NCBI GenBank assembly: GCA_038277395.1
Contig: CM076189.1
Span: 237,089,918-237,153,917, forward strand
Source: Dryocosmus kuriphilus
Lineage: Eukaryota > Arthropoda > Insecta > Hymenoptera > Cynipidae
Length of the DNA: 64,000 nt
Direction of reading: 5' to 3'
Shown: positions 22,373-32,370 of the stretch, piece by piece
How positions within the stretch are numbered: the stretch's first letter is position 1
Layout: each line of letters opens with the position of its first letter
Notes under the pieces: generated by a model
What the model saw: only the letters and a program-made list of their open reading frames with translations
Database searches by the model: none
What the model was told of the DNA's origin: nothing
Position numbers and translations under genes: made by a program

Positions 22373-23118
22373 ATGCCGTCGCCCAAGTTGTGCTGTAACC
22401 CCTTACAAAAACCAAAACACAAACGAGTGCGGACAAATCTCTTTTTCATTTCTGCGAAATATGATGCGAAATTTACTCCATTTGTTGCAAAATACATCTG
22501 CGCGTCATGTAAATGAAGGAGTGATCCGGTGCGCGTACAAGTTGAAAAAACAAGTCATTCCGAATCAACTGACGAAGAAGATGATATTTCGCGGGACAGC
22601 TCTTTTGTTCCTCAACATGAAATTGAAAAAGAAAAAATGATTGGTATAGTGCAAGCAATCACTGGATCATCGAATAAGAGATTGAAACTCGATATTTCGG
22701 ACGATGAAAGAAAAAATCTGATACAAATGACCGACAAAATTCACTTGAAATTGAGAAGTGGAATTCCTGCAAACAAGAATCAAAGTGAAAAATGGGTAGA
22801 AGAATTGAAAGGAGCAATTTCAAAAGAACCATCAAAGTCCGAACGAATTTTTCTGTTAACAACAATTCCAGTTGAGTGGAGCGTGCTTAAAACTGCTAAA
22901 GTGTTCGGTGTTTCTCGTCGTTTAACAGCTCGAACGAAAAAATTACGATTGACTGAAGGATATGCAACTCGCGTAAATCCAAAAACTGGCCATCCCTTAG
23001 ACGAGTCAATATTAGAAAAAGTCAAAAATTTCTATTTATCAGATGAAATTATTCGTGTTCTGTCTGGAAGAAAAGATTCGAAGTCAGTTGCGATTGACGG
23101 GAAACGTCATCATGTCAC
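22373..23118 (+). pseudogene. Left-arm copy of a Cys-rich/helix-turn-helix transposon protein, frame broken
   Basis: The frame opens MPSPKLCCNPLQKPKHKRVR and runs to YICASCK, where a stop follows because about 11 bp present in the right arm are missing. It resumes as VRVQVEKTSHSESTDEEDD and continues through RIFLLTTIPVEWS, a helix-turn-helix-like stretch (KTAKVFGVSRRLTARTKKL), then FYLSDEIIRVLSGRKDS and GKRHHV. These motifs (CxxC pair, DNA-binding helix, FYxSDExxRxxxGxKDxxS) match a family of uncharacterised transposon proteins in insects and hydra, which normally continue for several hundred residues. Here the gene is cut by the palindrome centre. Binding to transposon ends is inferred. Confidence 0.6.
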
Positions 23119-23220
23119 GGCGAGCGACGCGGCCCGCAACCCAAGACCCGCTCGGGAATCTGCGTAGATTCCCCGACGGACCAGGATACGATCCGCGCTA
23201 CTCGCGTCCGTGTCACACAT
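23115..23220. other. GC-rich centre of the inner palindrome with a small perfect hairpin
   Basis: About 100 bp much richer in G and C than both arms (GAGCGACGCGGCCCGC, GACGGACCAGGATACG). It includes the hairpin GGGAATCTGCGTAGATTCCC at 23154-23173. It is present once only, so it was not part of the duplicated arm. Confidence 0.7.
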
Positions 23221-23288
23221 TACATTGATCAAGTTTATCAATAGAATCCTTTCCCAGTTTAACAATTTAATCAAGTTTAAAATCGATT

Positions 23289-23945
23289 TTAAATACGGGT
23301 ATTTAGAATCGATAGGCCGGTTTTTGGCTTTACGCGAGTTGCATATACTTCAGTCAATCGTAATTTTTTCGCTCGAGCTGTTAAACGACGAGAAACACCT
23401 AACAATTTAGCAGTTTTACACACGCTCCACTCAACTGGAATTGTTGTTAACAGAAAAATTCGTTCGGACTTTGATGGTTCTTTTGAAATTGCTCCTTTCA
23501 ATTCATCTACCCATTCTTCACTTTGATCCTTGTTTGCAGGAATTCCACTTCTCAATTTCAACTGAATTTTGTCGGTTAATTGTATCAGATTTTTTCTTTC
23601 ATCGTCCAAAATATCGAGTTTCAATCTCTTATTTGATGATTCAGTGATTGCTTGCACTATACCAGTCATTTTTTCATTTTCAATTTCATGTTGAGGAACA
23701 AAAGATCTATCTCGCGAAATATCATCTTCTTCGTCAGTTGATTCGGAATCACTTGTTTTTTCAACTTCTACGCGCACCGGATCACTCGTACTGTACATCC
23801 TTGATTTACATGACGCGCAGATGTATTTTCCAACAAATGGAGTAAATTTCGCATCATATTTCGCAGAAATGAAAAAGAGATTTGTCCGCACTCGTTTGTG
23901 TTTTAGTTTTTGCAAGGGGTTACAGCACGAGTTGGGCGACGGCAC
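23289..23945 (-). CDS. Right-arm copy of the same transposon protein, N-terminal part (218 codons)
   Basis: Opens MPSPNSCCNPLQKLKHKRVR and keeps an unbroken frame through FVGKYICASCKSRM, the acidic STDEEDDISRD stretch, SKSERIFLLTTIPVEWS and the helix-turn-helix-like KTAKLLGVSRRLTARAKKL. It then leaves the conserved sequence after VKPKTG and stops a few codons later in unrelated sequence (SILNTRI). The left-arm copy goes about 40 residues further into the conserved FYLSDEI block. So this is an intact start with the catalytic part missing. If expressed it could act as a DNA-binding fragment or repressor; that is speculation. The start mirrors 22373. Confidence 0.6.
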   Translation of the reverse strand: MPSPNSCCNPLQKLKHKRVRTNLFFISAKYDAKFTPFVGKYICASCKSRMYSTSDPVRVEVEKTSDSESTDEEDDISRDRSFVPQHEIENEKMTGIVQAITESSNKRLKLDILDDERKNLIQLTDKIQLKLRSGIPANKDQSEEWVDELKGAISKEPSKSERIFLLTTIPVEWSVCKTAKLLGVSRRLTARAKKLRLTEVYATRVKPKTGLSILNTRI

Positions 23946-24796
23946 TTTTTTAACGTTTTAAAATACTTTAAATCACTTTTTATATAACGTATGGTCACTG
24001 TTCATCACCACAAAGCTCACACGAAACTGCACAAAAACTGAAGAAAATATGAGAACATGCATGCACAAGCACGTTTCGCTATAGGAAACGTTGTCTTGGG
24101 ATTCCCCATACTAGTATATATTCTATATTTATAATTACCAATAAAACTGCAGTCGCACAATGACAAAGCGCGCGCGTCCGAACGTGCTCGACGAGAGCTG
24201 AAGGTCGGAGCGCGGTCACAAAAATATCAATAAATTTTGAACTACTGCAAAATACAAACTTTTTTTTTACCAAAATTTTCGGAAGAGATTGTAGAATCTA
24301 TTGGAACGTGGAAGAATTCTTTCACAGGCGAAGAAGTTTAATTAATTTTCAATTGTTTAAAACAAACGATTATTTAAACAATAAAAAAATGTTTTTTACT
24401 ACCGAACAATTTTTTAGCGTAAAGTATACTGCGTAACAAAAATTTTCATAACTCAATTATTGAATTTCGATGAACCGTTCGCGAGTAATCAATTTTTGAA
24501 AAAAAATGATCACGAACTTTGATTGTTAATAACTTTTAAACAAATTAATTTTTTGAAAAAATATTTTAGGGGAGTTATTTTGATATAAAAACGGATCGAA
24601 AACTGTATAAATTGATTGAAAATAGAACTATCGATTTTACAGTGGCACACTTGAAATATTTTGACCCAGGTACAACAAAATAGCTTACAAAACTAGAGAA
24701 AAAGACAAATTTTCGATAATTAATTTTCTTATCAATTTTTTGTACACGTGTACATAAATCTGATACTATTTTTTATTCCTGTTTTATTCTTGCTTG

Positions 24797-26131
24797 TTGT
24801 CGGACTTCCTTTTACTTGACTTTACATGCACTCTTGACAGTAAATCTTCGAAACACCTTTTGCCTTTAGGGGTCAAGTAACGAAGCAATGCTTTAACATC
24901 TTTGATTTTCTCGGAAGTAATGCCAACTGGATCATTTAGTAACAATGATCCTTTAAACAATCCAACGTTATATAGGAACCGACAAAATAAGAAGTCGGAT
25001 CTTGATAATAATTTTCATTAACATTTACAAAACCGTTAAAGAAGTACTCGATTTTAACGGCATTACTTATCTGCAATTTTTTCGGAATTTTTACTTCTTT
25101 TTGTAAAATGGGCTCAACATTTTTTATTATGTCTTCCAAATGATCAATATGGTAAAGAGGGGATCCCTCGCGTTTCTTATTATATCGAAATATTCTTCTG
25201 CAGTTTCAATAGTCTCCATTAGCTTTTTTATACGACCATATATTCCAAAATTCCTATCGCACTAGCATAGCAGTACGAGTATCCGCGGATGGGTAAGTAG
25301 TAGTGATGAATTTCAACTTGAAGTTTTGCTACCAATAGTGATAAAAAAGCAAAAACTTGGTAATTTTTATTTTGCTACCGCAAGAATTGTAAAATAAGTA
25401 TGTTTTGTTATAATACTCAAGTTTCAGTTCTTCCTCAACTACATACATTAAACAATTGCATATCGTGTTACCCCCTTTTCTAAAGTATCCTTCTATCGAA
25501 GGGAACATGTAACTTCGTTTACTGTCACCAAAGACATGCACGTTTATTATTTTTAACCATATTAAACGTCGATAGAACTGATCGGAAACAGGAATTTTAG
25601 GCAAAGGCAGATTTTGACTATAGTCAAATTCGCAGCATGAAACGTATTTTCCTGACAACATCTTATCTTTCAATACTAAATAATTATCTTTAGTAATCTT
25701 ATGTTGTATGAAATCGTCGTCTGGATGGTCGCTTTTTCATTTTCATAGCAAACATGACAAACATCAGTTCGCGGTTTGATGAACGTAAAGTTCACGTGGT
25801 GATTGAAGAATTTTGTATATGTTGGTTCATCAATCGGAGGTTTATCGTCGTTTGTGACTGATGCGTAATATATTAAGCACAATTTGTACAATTTCGGAAT
25901 ATTTAAGTCAGGATGATCAAAATAATTTAATTTTGAGGTGTCATGTCTGTAGTGAGATTCCAAGTGCGGTAATAATCTGCGATGTTCTTGCATCATTTGC
26001 TTCATGTCATCTGTCAATTTCGTAAAGTGGTTTTCATGTTTTCCTCGATTATCATTTAATGCAGTCTTATTTATAAACAGCTTTTTTGTACAGTAGCAAA
26101 TCTGCATTTGTTGCTTTTTAACAAACTGCAC
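24797..26131 (-). pseudogene. Decayed transposase of the 5.9-kb element
   Basis: Minus-strand remains with frameshifts. In order: KKLFINKTALNDNRGKHENH, then LPHLESHYRHDTSKLNYF, PTYTKFFNHHVNFTFIKPR, DVCHVCYENEK, FDYSQNLPLPKIPVSDQFY, RLIWLKIINVHVFGD, MFPSIEGYFRKGGNTICN, YNKTYLFYNSCGSK and a tail ITSEKIKDVKALLRYL. This order matches a widespread family of insect and hydra transposon proteins with FDxxQNLPLP and a later LFxDxxxGQNKN block, where the Asp residues are probably catalytic. Here the second Asp appears replaced by Asn (FYNSCG) and the GQNKN part is degraded. A frameshift lies near 25730. I do not name the superfamily. Confidence 0.65.
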
Positions 26132-26701
26132 ATGAATTCATAGAAAAAAGCTGGGCTCATTTTGATTCGGATATTGAACCAAAAATTGAGACGCAGAATT
26201 TTTTAGCCAAAAAGGGCTTAAATTGAATTGTGAAATAAAAGAAAATTACACGAAGTTGCTCCAGCAACGGCTGAAGTAAGACCTGAAAAAAATAAGAGGG
26301 AGCAAAATTTAGTCTAGTTTTTTTCTGTGTTTCTGACATACGATAACATTTTCAGTTTGAGAATGAAAGAAATATTCCCACAACCTTTCTTCTCAAAATT
26401 TTCATTCGGTGAAGGTTTTTGTCTAATTATTCCACTAAGCAAACAAAACGTCATTTTCAACTTTTCCATTGTTTTGCAGGCATCCCTAGATCATACTGTG
26501 TATGTGTGCCAAATTTCAAATAGTTTCAATAATATTTGACCAGATATGACGATTTATGTTTTAAAAATTTCTTGATTTTTAGGTGAAAATTTTTTCTGTT
26601 TTTCATTTTTAGTATTAAAGCTAATCATCAAACAAGAAAAGTGCAAAGAACAATAATTTTACGCGTGTTCGAGCGTCGAGCGAGTTATTGAATCCAAGAG
26701 C

Positions 26702-27383
26702 TCAATATTGTGCCTCCACTAACGAAAATCGAATTAAAATAAGGTTTGTTTTAGAAAGTAGCGAACACCATGAATAGTTAAGTCGGAAAGATTTTTTAAA
26801 AACCGTTCGAAAGTTTATAAAATCGCCTGTCGATTGAGCCTTATTTGAAGCACTTTTGATAAATAGAGGCTTAGATAACGTGTGAGAAAGATCGAAGTAT
26901 TTTCCGTTTTTGACCAATTTTCGATTCTCAACTTTCACTCTATGCATGCTTTAGGGGAGAGATAGGAAAAATTGAAACCTTGCTAAATCAGAGTTTGAAA
27001 TTTTACTTTCAAAACATTTTTTATGATAATTCGAGAACCATTCAATATTTTTTTATGTTTTTTGTCTCGTTTTGAAACTAAGATTCAAACTTTTTTTCAG
27101 CAATGTTTCAATTTTTCCTATTACTTCCCTAAAGTATACAGTGAGTGAAAGTTGAGAATCGAAAATTGGTCAAAAACGGAAAATACTTCGATCTTTCTCA
27201 CACGTTATCTTTGCCTCTATTTTTCAAAAATATATCAAATAGGGCTCAATCGAAAGACAACTTTATAAGCTTTCCAATTGTTTTTAAAAAATCTTTCCGA
27301 CTTAATTTGTCGTGGAGTTAACTACTTTCTAAAACAAGCTTATTTTAATCCGATTTTCGTAAGTGGTCGTACAATAATTGTGA
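26702..27383. mobile_element. Fold-back element abutting the 5.9-kb element
   Basis: The arms 26702-26990 and 27095-27383 are inverted copies. CACTAACGAAAATCG on the left mirrors CGATTTTCGTAAGTG on the right, then TTAGAAAGTAG, TCGGAAAGATTTTTTAAAAA, TAACGTGTGAGAAAGATCG and GAAAATTGGTCAAAAACGG. It carries no gene (an 81-codon frame in the left arm is chance). Its left end overlaps the last bases (CAATATTGTG) of the neighbouring element. Confidence 0.8.
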
Positions 27384-28232
27384 CCGGTAGTGTACTCTGT
27401 CGTTTAATCCATTTTCTGTGTAGAATTGTACAATTTCTGTTAAACTGCATCGTTGCACAATCGAGATATGTATTTCATCTGCAATTGTGGAATTGAAACC
27501 CAAGAAATTGTAATTGTCCTTATAATTCCTTATAAAGAATATATAATAGTACCGCTTCTAATTGTAGAATAGATTTTAGCATGAAGTTGAAGATATAAAT
27601 TTTTCTTTTTCAAGATACGATTTTCCAGTGGTTTATCCATTAGTACCAGATTAGGAGATAGGAATATAATTTCCCGGTCAGTCGACATGCGCATAAGCGT
27701 GGTGAATAAAAAGCGGAAGTCGGCCTCAAGGGCCGGGCGGCAGAAATCGCGCGAGAAACAGAGCGAGTTGGATTAAGTATAACCGGTCGAACGGCCCGTC
27801 ACTTATTACAGAAACACGAATCTACTTTTTCACTCGAATCTGGGATATTAGTATCAAATTGTTACTATTATGGATCATTTAAGAAACGGAACATCTTGTA
27901 AAGGAACAACCACAAAATTTGATGAACACTAAATGGGGTTATTGCATGAATTTCAAATAATATATTTTTTCAATACTACATAAAATTGTAAAAAATTTAG
28001 AACATTAAAAAAAAGTTTTGAATACTTTATTTCTTAGAAAAAAAATATTTAAAAAAAAGTAATGAAAACCCTAATCAAACAATTTTGTAACCTTGAAATT
28101 TCACTTCCTTCAAAGTGTTGAACCAATCAGAATAATGATGCTGAACCAATCAGCATAATAATATGCAGTGGCTGCAGCCATTGGCAATGACTAGCGAAGT
28201 ATCTATCTAATGCGAGAGCCAGTGGTTAATTC
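27384..28232. other. Non-coding stretch
   Basis: No gene is seen. The segment 27690-27770 (GTGAATAAAAAGCGGAAGTC, GGGCCGGGCGGCAGAAATCG) is GC-richer than its flanks. GAACCAATCAG(A/C)ATAAT repeats twice near 28120-28160. Confidence 0.35.
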
Positions 28233-28472
28233 CGAAATTCTACCAACCAAAAGTTAGTGCTGCCGGCAGTAACCATACACAAAAAAAAATCCATCATTAT
28301 AAGTTCCAATCGGAAGATCGCACTGAGCGTCCTCTGGCATATTTAATAGAGTACGCTGACAGCGCTCTGGCGCTTGGATTTTGAACTTATTCTGATGGAA
28401 CTTTTTTTTGGTTTGTTACTTCTGGTATCACTAAATACCAACTAATACCAACTTTTGGTTAGTAGAATTTGA
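28233..28472. mobile_element. Short inverted-repeat element (about 240 bp)
   Basis: GAAATTCTACCAACCAAAAG on the left mirrors CTTTTGGTTAGTAGAATTT on the right. Inside these, AAAAAAAAATCCATCATTAT mirrors a TCTGATGGAACTTTTTTTT stretch. No ORF. Confidence 0.65.
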
Positions 28473-28717
28473 AGCACTCAGAGCGCGCTCAGAACGTTAA
28501 TATCGGAAATAACCAGTGACAGTAAGCTGCCGCAATCGCGCAACACAAACTGATGTTTACTTCCGGTGTTCACCCAATCAGCAGGACCCATTTTCCCGTA
28601 AAACATTCAAAACGTATTCGCCTTGTCGAGACCAGCATCAGCGCCGACCTACTGGCCAAAATGTGAAATGCCTTATGGTTAGTAAACAACAGCTGATCCT
28701 ATGCTTTTTACATAGGA

Positions 28718-29080
28718 GTGAGACGACATTTCTTTATAAATTTCGTAATTTTAAGAAAAAAAGTTATGTTAAGTCAAGAAAAATATTTTATCAGTTTACC
28801 CGATATTATTGAGTACATTGGAAATGGGTTGAGGTCATATGTAGAAGGAGAAAAAGTTTTTAAAGCCAATCATGTGATGTATTGTGGTGTTGAAAATCGT
28901 GTCAATGATGAAATGAAAATAACGGCTTTGTGTTTGCCATCAACCACACCACAAGAAAAGCCTCATGAACTTAAAAGTTTTATTGAAAAACAATAAATTA
29001 ACAAGTGTACGTTGTTCTTGTGTAGCTGGAGCTGGGGGCACATGCAAACATAGCGTAGCAGTATTAATAAAATTAAACAG
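28718..29080 (+). pseudogene. SWIM zinc-finger protein fragment, left arm
   Basis: The open frame includes MLSQEKYFISLPDIIEYIG, RSYVEGEKVFKANHV and a Met/Lys stretch ending PHELKSFIEKQ and a stop. With a one-base shift the sequence continues NNKLTSVRCSCVAGAGGTCK then HSVAVLIKLNR. That last part has the C-x-C...C-x-H spacing of a SWIM finger, a DNA/protein-binding module found in many transposases of the Mutator type and in host proteins. A GTTAGT donor-like site follows at 29081. The right-arm copy reads across the shift without the extra bases, which supports the frame break being a later change. Probably a captured exon or transposase fragment. Confidence 0.55.
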
Positions 29081-29159
29081 GTTAGTTTGTTAAACTTAAT
29101 TTTTGTAACCAAAAATATTGTAAAATATATATTTAAGTAATATTACTAAAAAGATTTGA

Positions 29160-29470
29160 CCCCAGCTCCAGCTACACAAGAACAACGTACACTTGTTAAT
29201 CTATTGTTTTTCAAAAGTTCATGAGACTTTTCTTGTGGTGTGGTTGATTGCAAACACAAAACCATTATTTTAATTTCATCATTGACACGATTTTCAACAC
29301 CACAATTCATCACATGATTGGCTTTAGAAAATTTTTCACCTTCTATACATATGACCTCACACCATTTCCAATGTACTCAATAATATCGGGTAAACTGATA
29401 AAATATTTTTCTTGAATTAACATAACTTTTTTTCTTAAAATTACGAAATTTATAAAGAAAAGTCGTCTCA
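29160..29470 (-). pseudogene. SWIM zinc-finger protein fragment, right arm
   Basis: Inverted copy of the left-arm fragment. It reads QEKYFISLPDIIEYIG, then has a stop after RSYV, and later HELLKNNRLTSVRCSCVAG before the similarity ends at the loop. The final Cys and His of the SWIM finger are lost at the palindrome centre. Not functional. Confidence 0.5.
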
Positions 29471-29769
29471 CTCCTATGTAAAAAGCATAGGATAGCTATT
29501 GTTTACCAACCATAAGGCATTTCACATTTTGGCCACTAGGTCGGCGCTGATGCTGGTCTCGACAAGGCGAATACTTTTTAAACATTAAAAAAATATATTG
29601 AAACTTATTTGAAAAAACTTTCCATAAGTAATTATGTTCCATTTATAGTGCTCTTTTATTTTCACTACGAGAAAAAAGTATTTGAAAATATGCAACAACC
29701 CCATTACATAGAAAAAAATAACCAGATTAAACACCAGGAATACTTTTTTTCCATAGGCAACCACCCAAT

Positions 29770-32370
29770 ATAATAATACTATTAATAATAATAATAATAA
29801 TAATCATTATTATTAAATTTTAGTGTAGGTCTGCGAACTTGGAAGTTCATTGTCTCAGCTAACCACAACCGCCACGCATCTCTATCCTATGCATCCTCCA
29901 TCCAGTTTAAATAATCATGTCCTAGCTCTTTTAGATCGTCCCTTACGTTTTTCTCCCATCTGTTTCTCGGTCTGCCTAGAAGTCTCTTACTAATCGGTTT
30001 CCCTCTTAAAACTTGTGCCACTGTTCTTTCGTTGCCCATTCTTGCTACATGTTCAGGCCAGCTTAATTTGCGCGCTTTTATTACTCTATTAATATTTACT
30101 GACCCGTAGAGAGCATTCAGTTCATCATTATGCAGTTTTCTCCATCCATAGATCCACACTGGTAATCCCCAATGATTTCCTCAGCAAAAGGCGTTAGTCT
30201 ACTTAAGATTACATTGGACAGGATCTTATAGCACGAAGGCACAAGTGAAATTCCCCCATAATTGTTACAGTTCGTTATATCGCCTTTTTTAAAAATGGGT
30301 ATAATAATAGAGGTATTCCATTCCTCCGGTATGCGTTCTGTTTTCCAGATTGCGCGTATTAATTTAGAAATTTGCCTTGTGAGGCGAGGGCCCCCATTTT
30401 TTATCGGTTCTGACGGTAGGTCGTCAATGTCCGCGGCTTTGTTATTTTTCAACTTCTATATGGCCATTTCTATTTCTTTATCAGTAAGCTCATCAATTAG
30501 TAGATCAACAGTGTGGATTTCGCCGAGATTAACTTCAGCGGGGACTTCGCGTACGTTCAATAGCTTATCGAAATATTTTTTCCATAAATTTAGTCTCTCT
30601 GTCGCATCAGCTACTACTAGATTGCCATTTTCATCCCTCATTACTTCCGTTCTACTTTGAAAGCCTTTCTTTATAAAAATTGATTTCCCTGTACATCTCA
30701 CGCGGGTTATTTTGTTTATTATGCGTTTCTATTGCTAGTATTTTATTCTTTTGCCACCCCCTTTTCTTGGATTTGTAAAACCTATTTGTACTTTTACTGA
30801 TCTCGAGATACTTCTTATGTGCGTGATCGCACTTATTTTGCAAACTAATTTCTTTGGCCTTCGTTCGCTTTTTAAACCATAGTTTGCACTCTTCGTCGAA
30901 CCACGGTTTGCTTTTGGTTACTTTCTTTAAACCTATAGTACTTTTCGCGGCTGCCTTTATCGTCTTTTTCATATTGCCCCACAGGGTTTCCGGGTCCTCC
31001 TCACAATTATCGCTATCGTCTCTCTGTTTTTGAAGAGCATCGAAACTATTAGAAATCTTTACTTGATAATTCACTGTTTCTGTTGGTATTTTAAACTTAT
31101 CTATATTGAAACGGACTGTTGGCTCTGGGGGACTATTATTCTTACTTAACGCTAGTCTAGATCTTAGTTTCACTATTACAAGAGGTCTGAATTTAAATCC
31201 GCTCCCCTGTACGATCTTAGATCGAGAATGTTTGTATGACGTCTTCTGTCAATTAAAACATGATCAATCTGATTGTGAGAGATACCATCTGGTGATGTCC
31301 AGGTGGACTTATGTATATTTTTATGCTCGAAATATGTTCTTTTGACAACGAGGTTCTTTGAAGCTGCGAAGTTTATTACTCTAGTCCCACTATCATTACT
31401 GATGTCATGCAAGCTTTCTGACCCTATTGTAGGCCTATACATCGGTTCTTTTCCAATTTTTGCATTGAAGTCTCCCAATATTATTTTTGCGTGAAACTTC
31501 GAGAACTTGTCAAAAACTTGTTCGATTGTTTCGTAAAAAAAGATCTTTAGTATCTTCGTCTTTGTCCTCGGTAAGGCAATGCACGTTAATTAGTACCTGT
31601 TTGCAGAAATTACCCTTTATAGTACAATATATGATAACCGGTCGTTAATGAATTGCATATCGATAACCGCTTGCGAAATTCGTTTATTAATAAGAAACCC
31701 GGTGCCCAGTTTGCGCCCTTTAGCTCCCCCATAGTGAAAAGTGTAGTTACCCTTAGAGATTGTTGCGTACTCGCCCGGCCAGCAGGTTTCTTGAAGTGCT
31801 ATTATATCAATATCGTATCTTTTTGCTATGGCAATGAGTTCGCTAAATCCACCAGTATTTAGACTACGCGCGTTCAGAGTTCCCGCCTTAAGATATGTTA
31901 TTGCAGTTGTTTGTTTTTGGATGTTAGCCATGATAGTTTTAAGAAAGTCCGCACGTTAGAGATCCTGTTCCGATCGCAGGTGAGTCCACCGTCCCAGGAG
32001 TGATAACCCCCATACCTCCCTAGGCCTAAGTATGGGAGCTTTCCGCCTTTGACAAGGACAGTGTCAACTTGTCGTCAGACACATTACGGTTTCTGCCTCG
32101 TATCCGAACGTCCCCCTGCAAGGCAGTGCGCCACACTGGTATCAATACCGCGTTGACCCTACAGGCGAATCATTCCACAGATCCCTTGCGGTTTTGGTTC
32201 GGGTAGTATTTCTAGGTGGATACACGCTGCGCCTCGGCTTGGTGGAACCCACCTATTGCGTATGGACGCGAAAGGGTGAGTCCCCCCAAACCATGGCTGT
32301 CGTGTACCTATTTTTTACCAATGTGGGCTCACCACACCCACGAATGGTACCTAGTTTTACAATATCGAAA
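29770..32370 (-). mobile_element. RTE-like LINE, internally deleted
   Basis: Minus-strand non-LTR retrotransposon. The 3' end has a (TAA)n tail at 29771-29812. The 5' end near 32370 is approximate. A GC-richer 5' untranslated region (31940-32360) precedes the ATG at 31931. The endonuclease and the first part of the reverse transcriptase are readable. The middle of the reverse transcriptase, with its catalytic Asp-Asp block, is deleted, and the C-terminal piece is joined directly. Confidence 0.85.
29850..31931 (-). pseudogene. LINE endonuclease/reverse transcriptase polyprotein, inactive
   Basis: Starts MANIQKQTTAITYLKAGTLN. The AP-endonuclease shows ALQETCW (catalytic Glu), GDFNAKIG (Asp/Asn) and QIDHVLID (Asp-His). 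A frameshift lies near 31540, in the DTKDLF region. A long linker (SKPWFDEECKLWFKKRTKAK) follows, then the reverse transcriptase start: NNKAADIDDLPSEP, IPEEWNTSIIIPIFKKGD and YKILSNVILSRLTPF up to GDYQCG. There about 1 kb is missing and the sequence jumps to the C-terminal GWRKLHNDELNALYGSVNIN and KARKLSWPEHVARMGNER, typical of RTE-type LINEs. A stop replaces Gln near 29877. Confidence 0.82.

Larger units (their letters stand above)
21648..24668. mobile_element. 3-kb palindromic element with two inverted copies of a transposon gene start
   Basis: The left arm (21648 to about 22990) and right arm (about 23325-24668) mirror each other closely. The ends read TGGGTCAAAATATTTCAAG. The two arm genes point toward the centre (convergent). 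The centre (about 22990-23324) holds extra left-arm coding sequence and a GC-rich loop. It lies inside the 5.9-kb element, downstream of that element's transposase, so it is probably a nested insertion. Confidence 0.8.
20827..26712. mobile_element. 5.9-kb element with long terminal inverted repeats, carrying a decayed transposase
   Basis: The terminal repeats span about 20827-21120 and 26445-26712. The ends start CACAATATTGAGCTC and share ATTCAATAACTC, CTCGAACACGCGTAAAA, a TTGCACTT/AAGTGCAA word and GGGATGCCT(A/G)CAAAACAATG in mirror order. The transposase relic (24797-26131) reads leftward from the right repeat. A second palindrome (21648-24668) lies inside, probably a later insertion. I see no target duplication, and the superfamily is not assigned. 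Confidence 0.75.
28600..29586. mobile_element. Palindrome with two inverted copies of a SWIM-finger gene fragment
   Basis: The left arm 28600-29045 and right arm 29160-29586 are close inverted copies with a loop of about 115 bp. Shared words in mirror order include GTATTCGCCTTGTCGAGACC, CAGCATCAGCGCCGACCTA, CATTTTGG/CCAAAATG, AGTGAGACGAC and GGAGCTGGGG. Both coding fragments read toward the loop. No transposase is seen. It may be a fold-back transposon that captured an exon, or an inverted duplication of a decayed element. Confidence 0.75.

Noticed and set aside
26702..26947. 81-codon minus-strand ORF
   Set aside because: It lies in one arm of the fold-back and has no matching open frame in the other arm.
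30262..30660. Plus-strand 132-codon frame
   Set aside because: Antisense shadow of the LINE reverse transcriptase.
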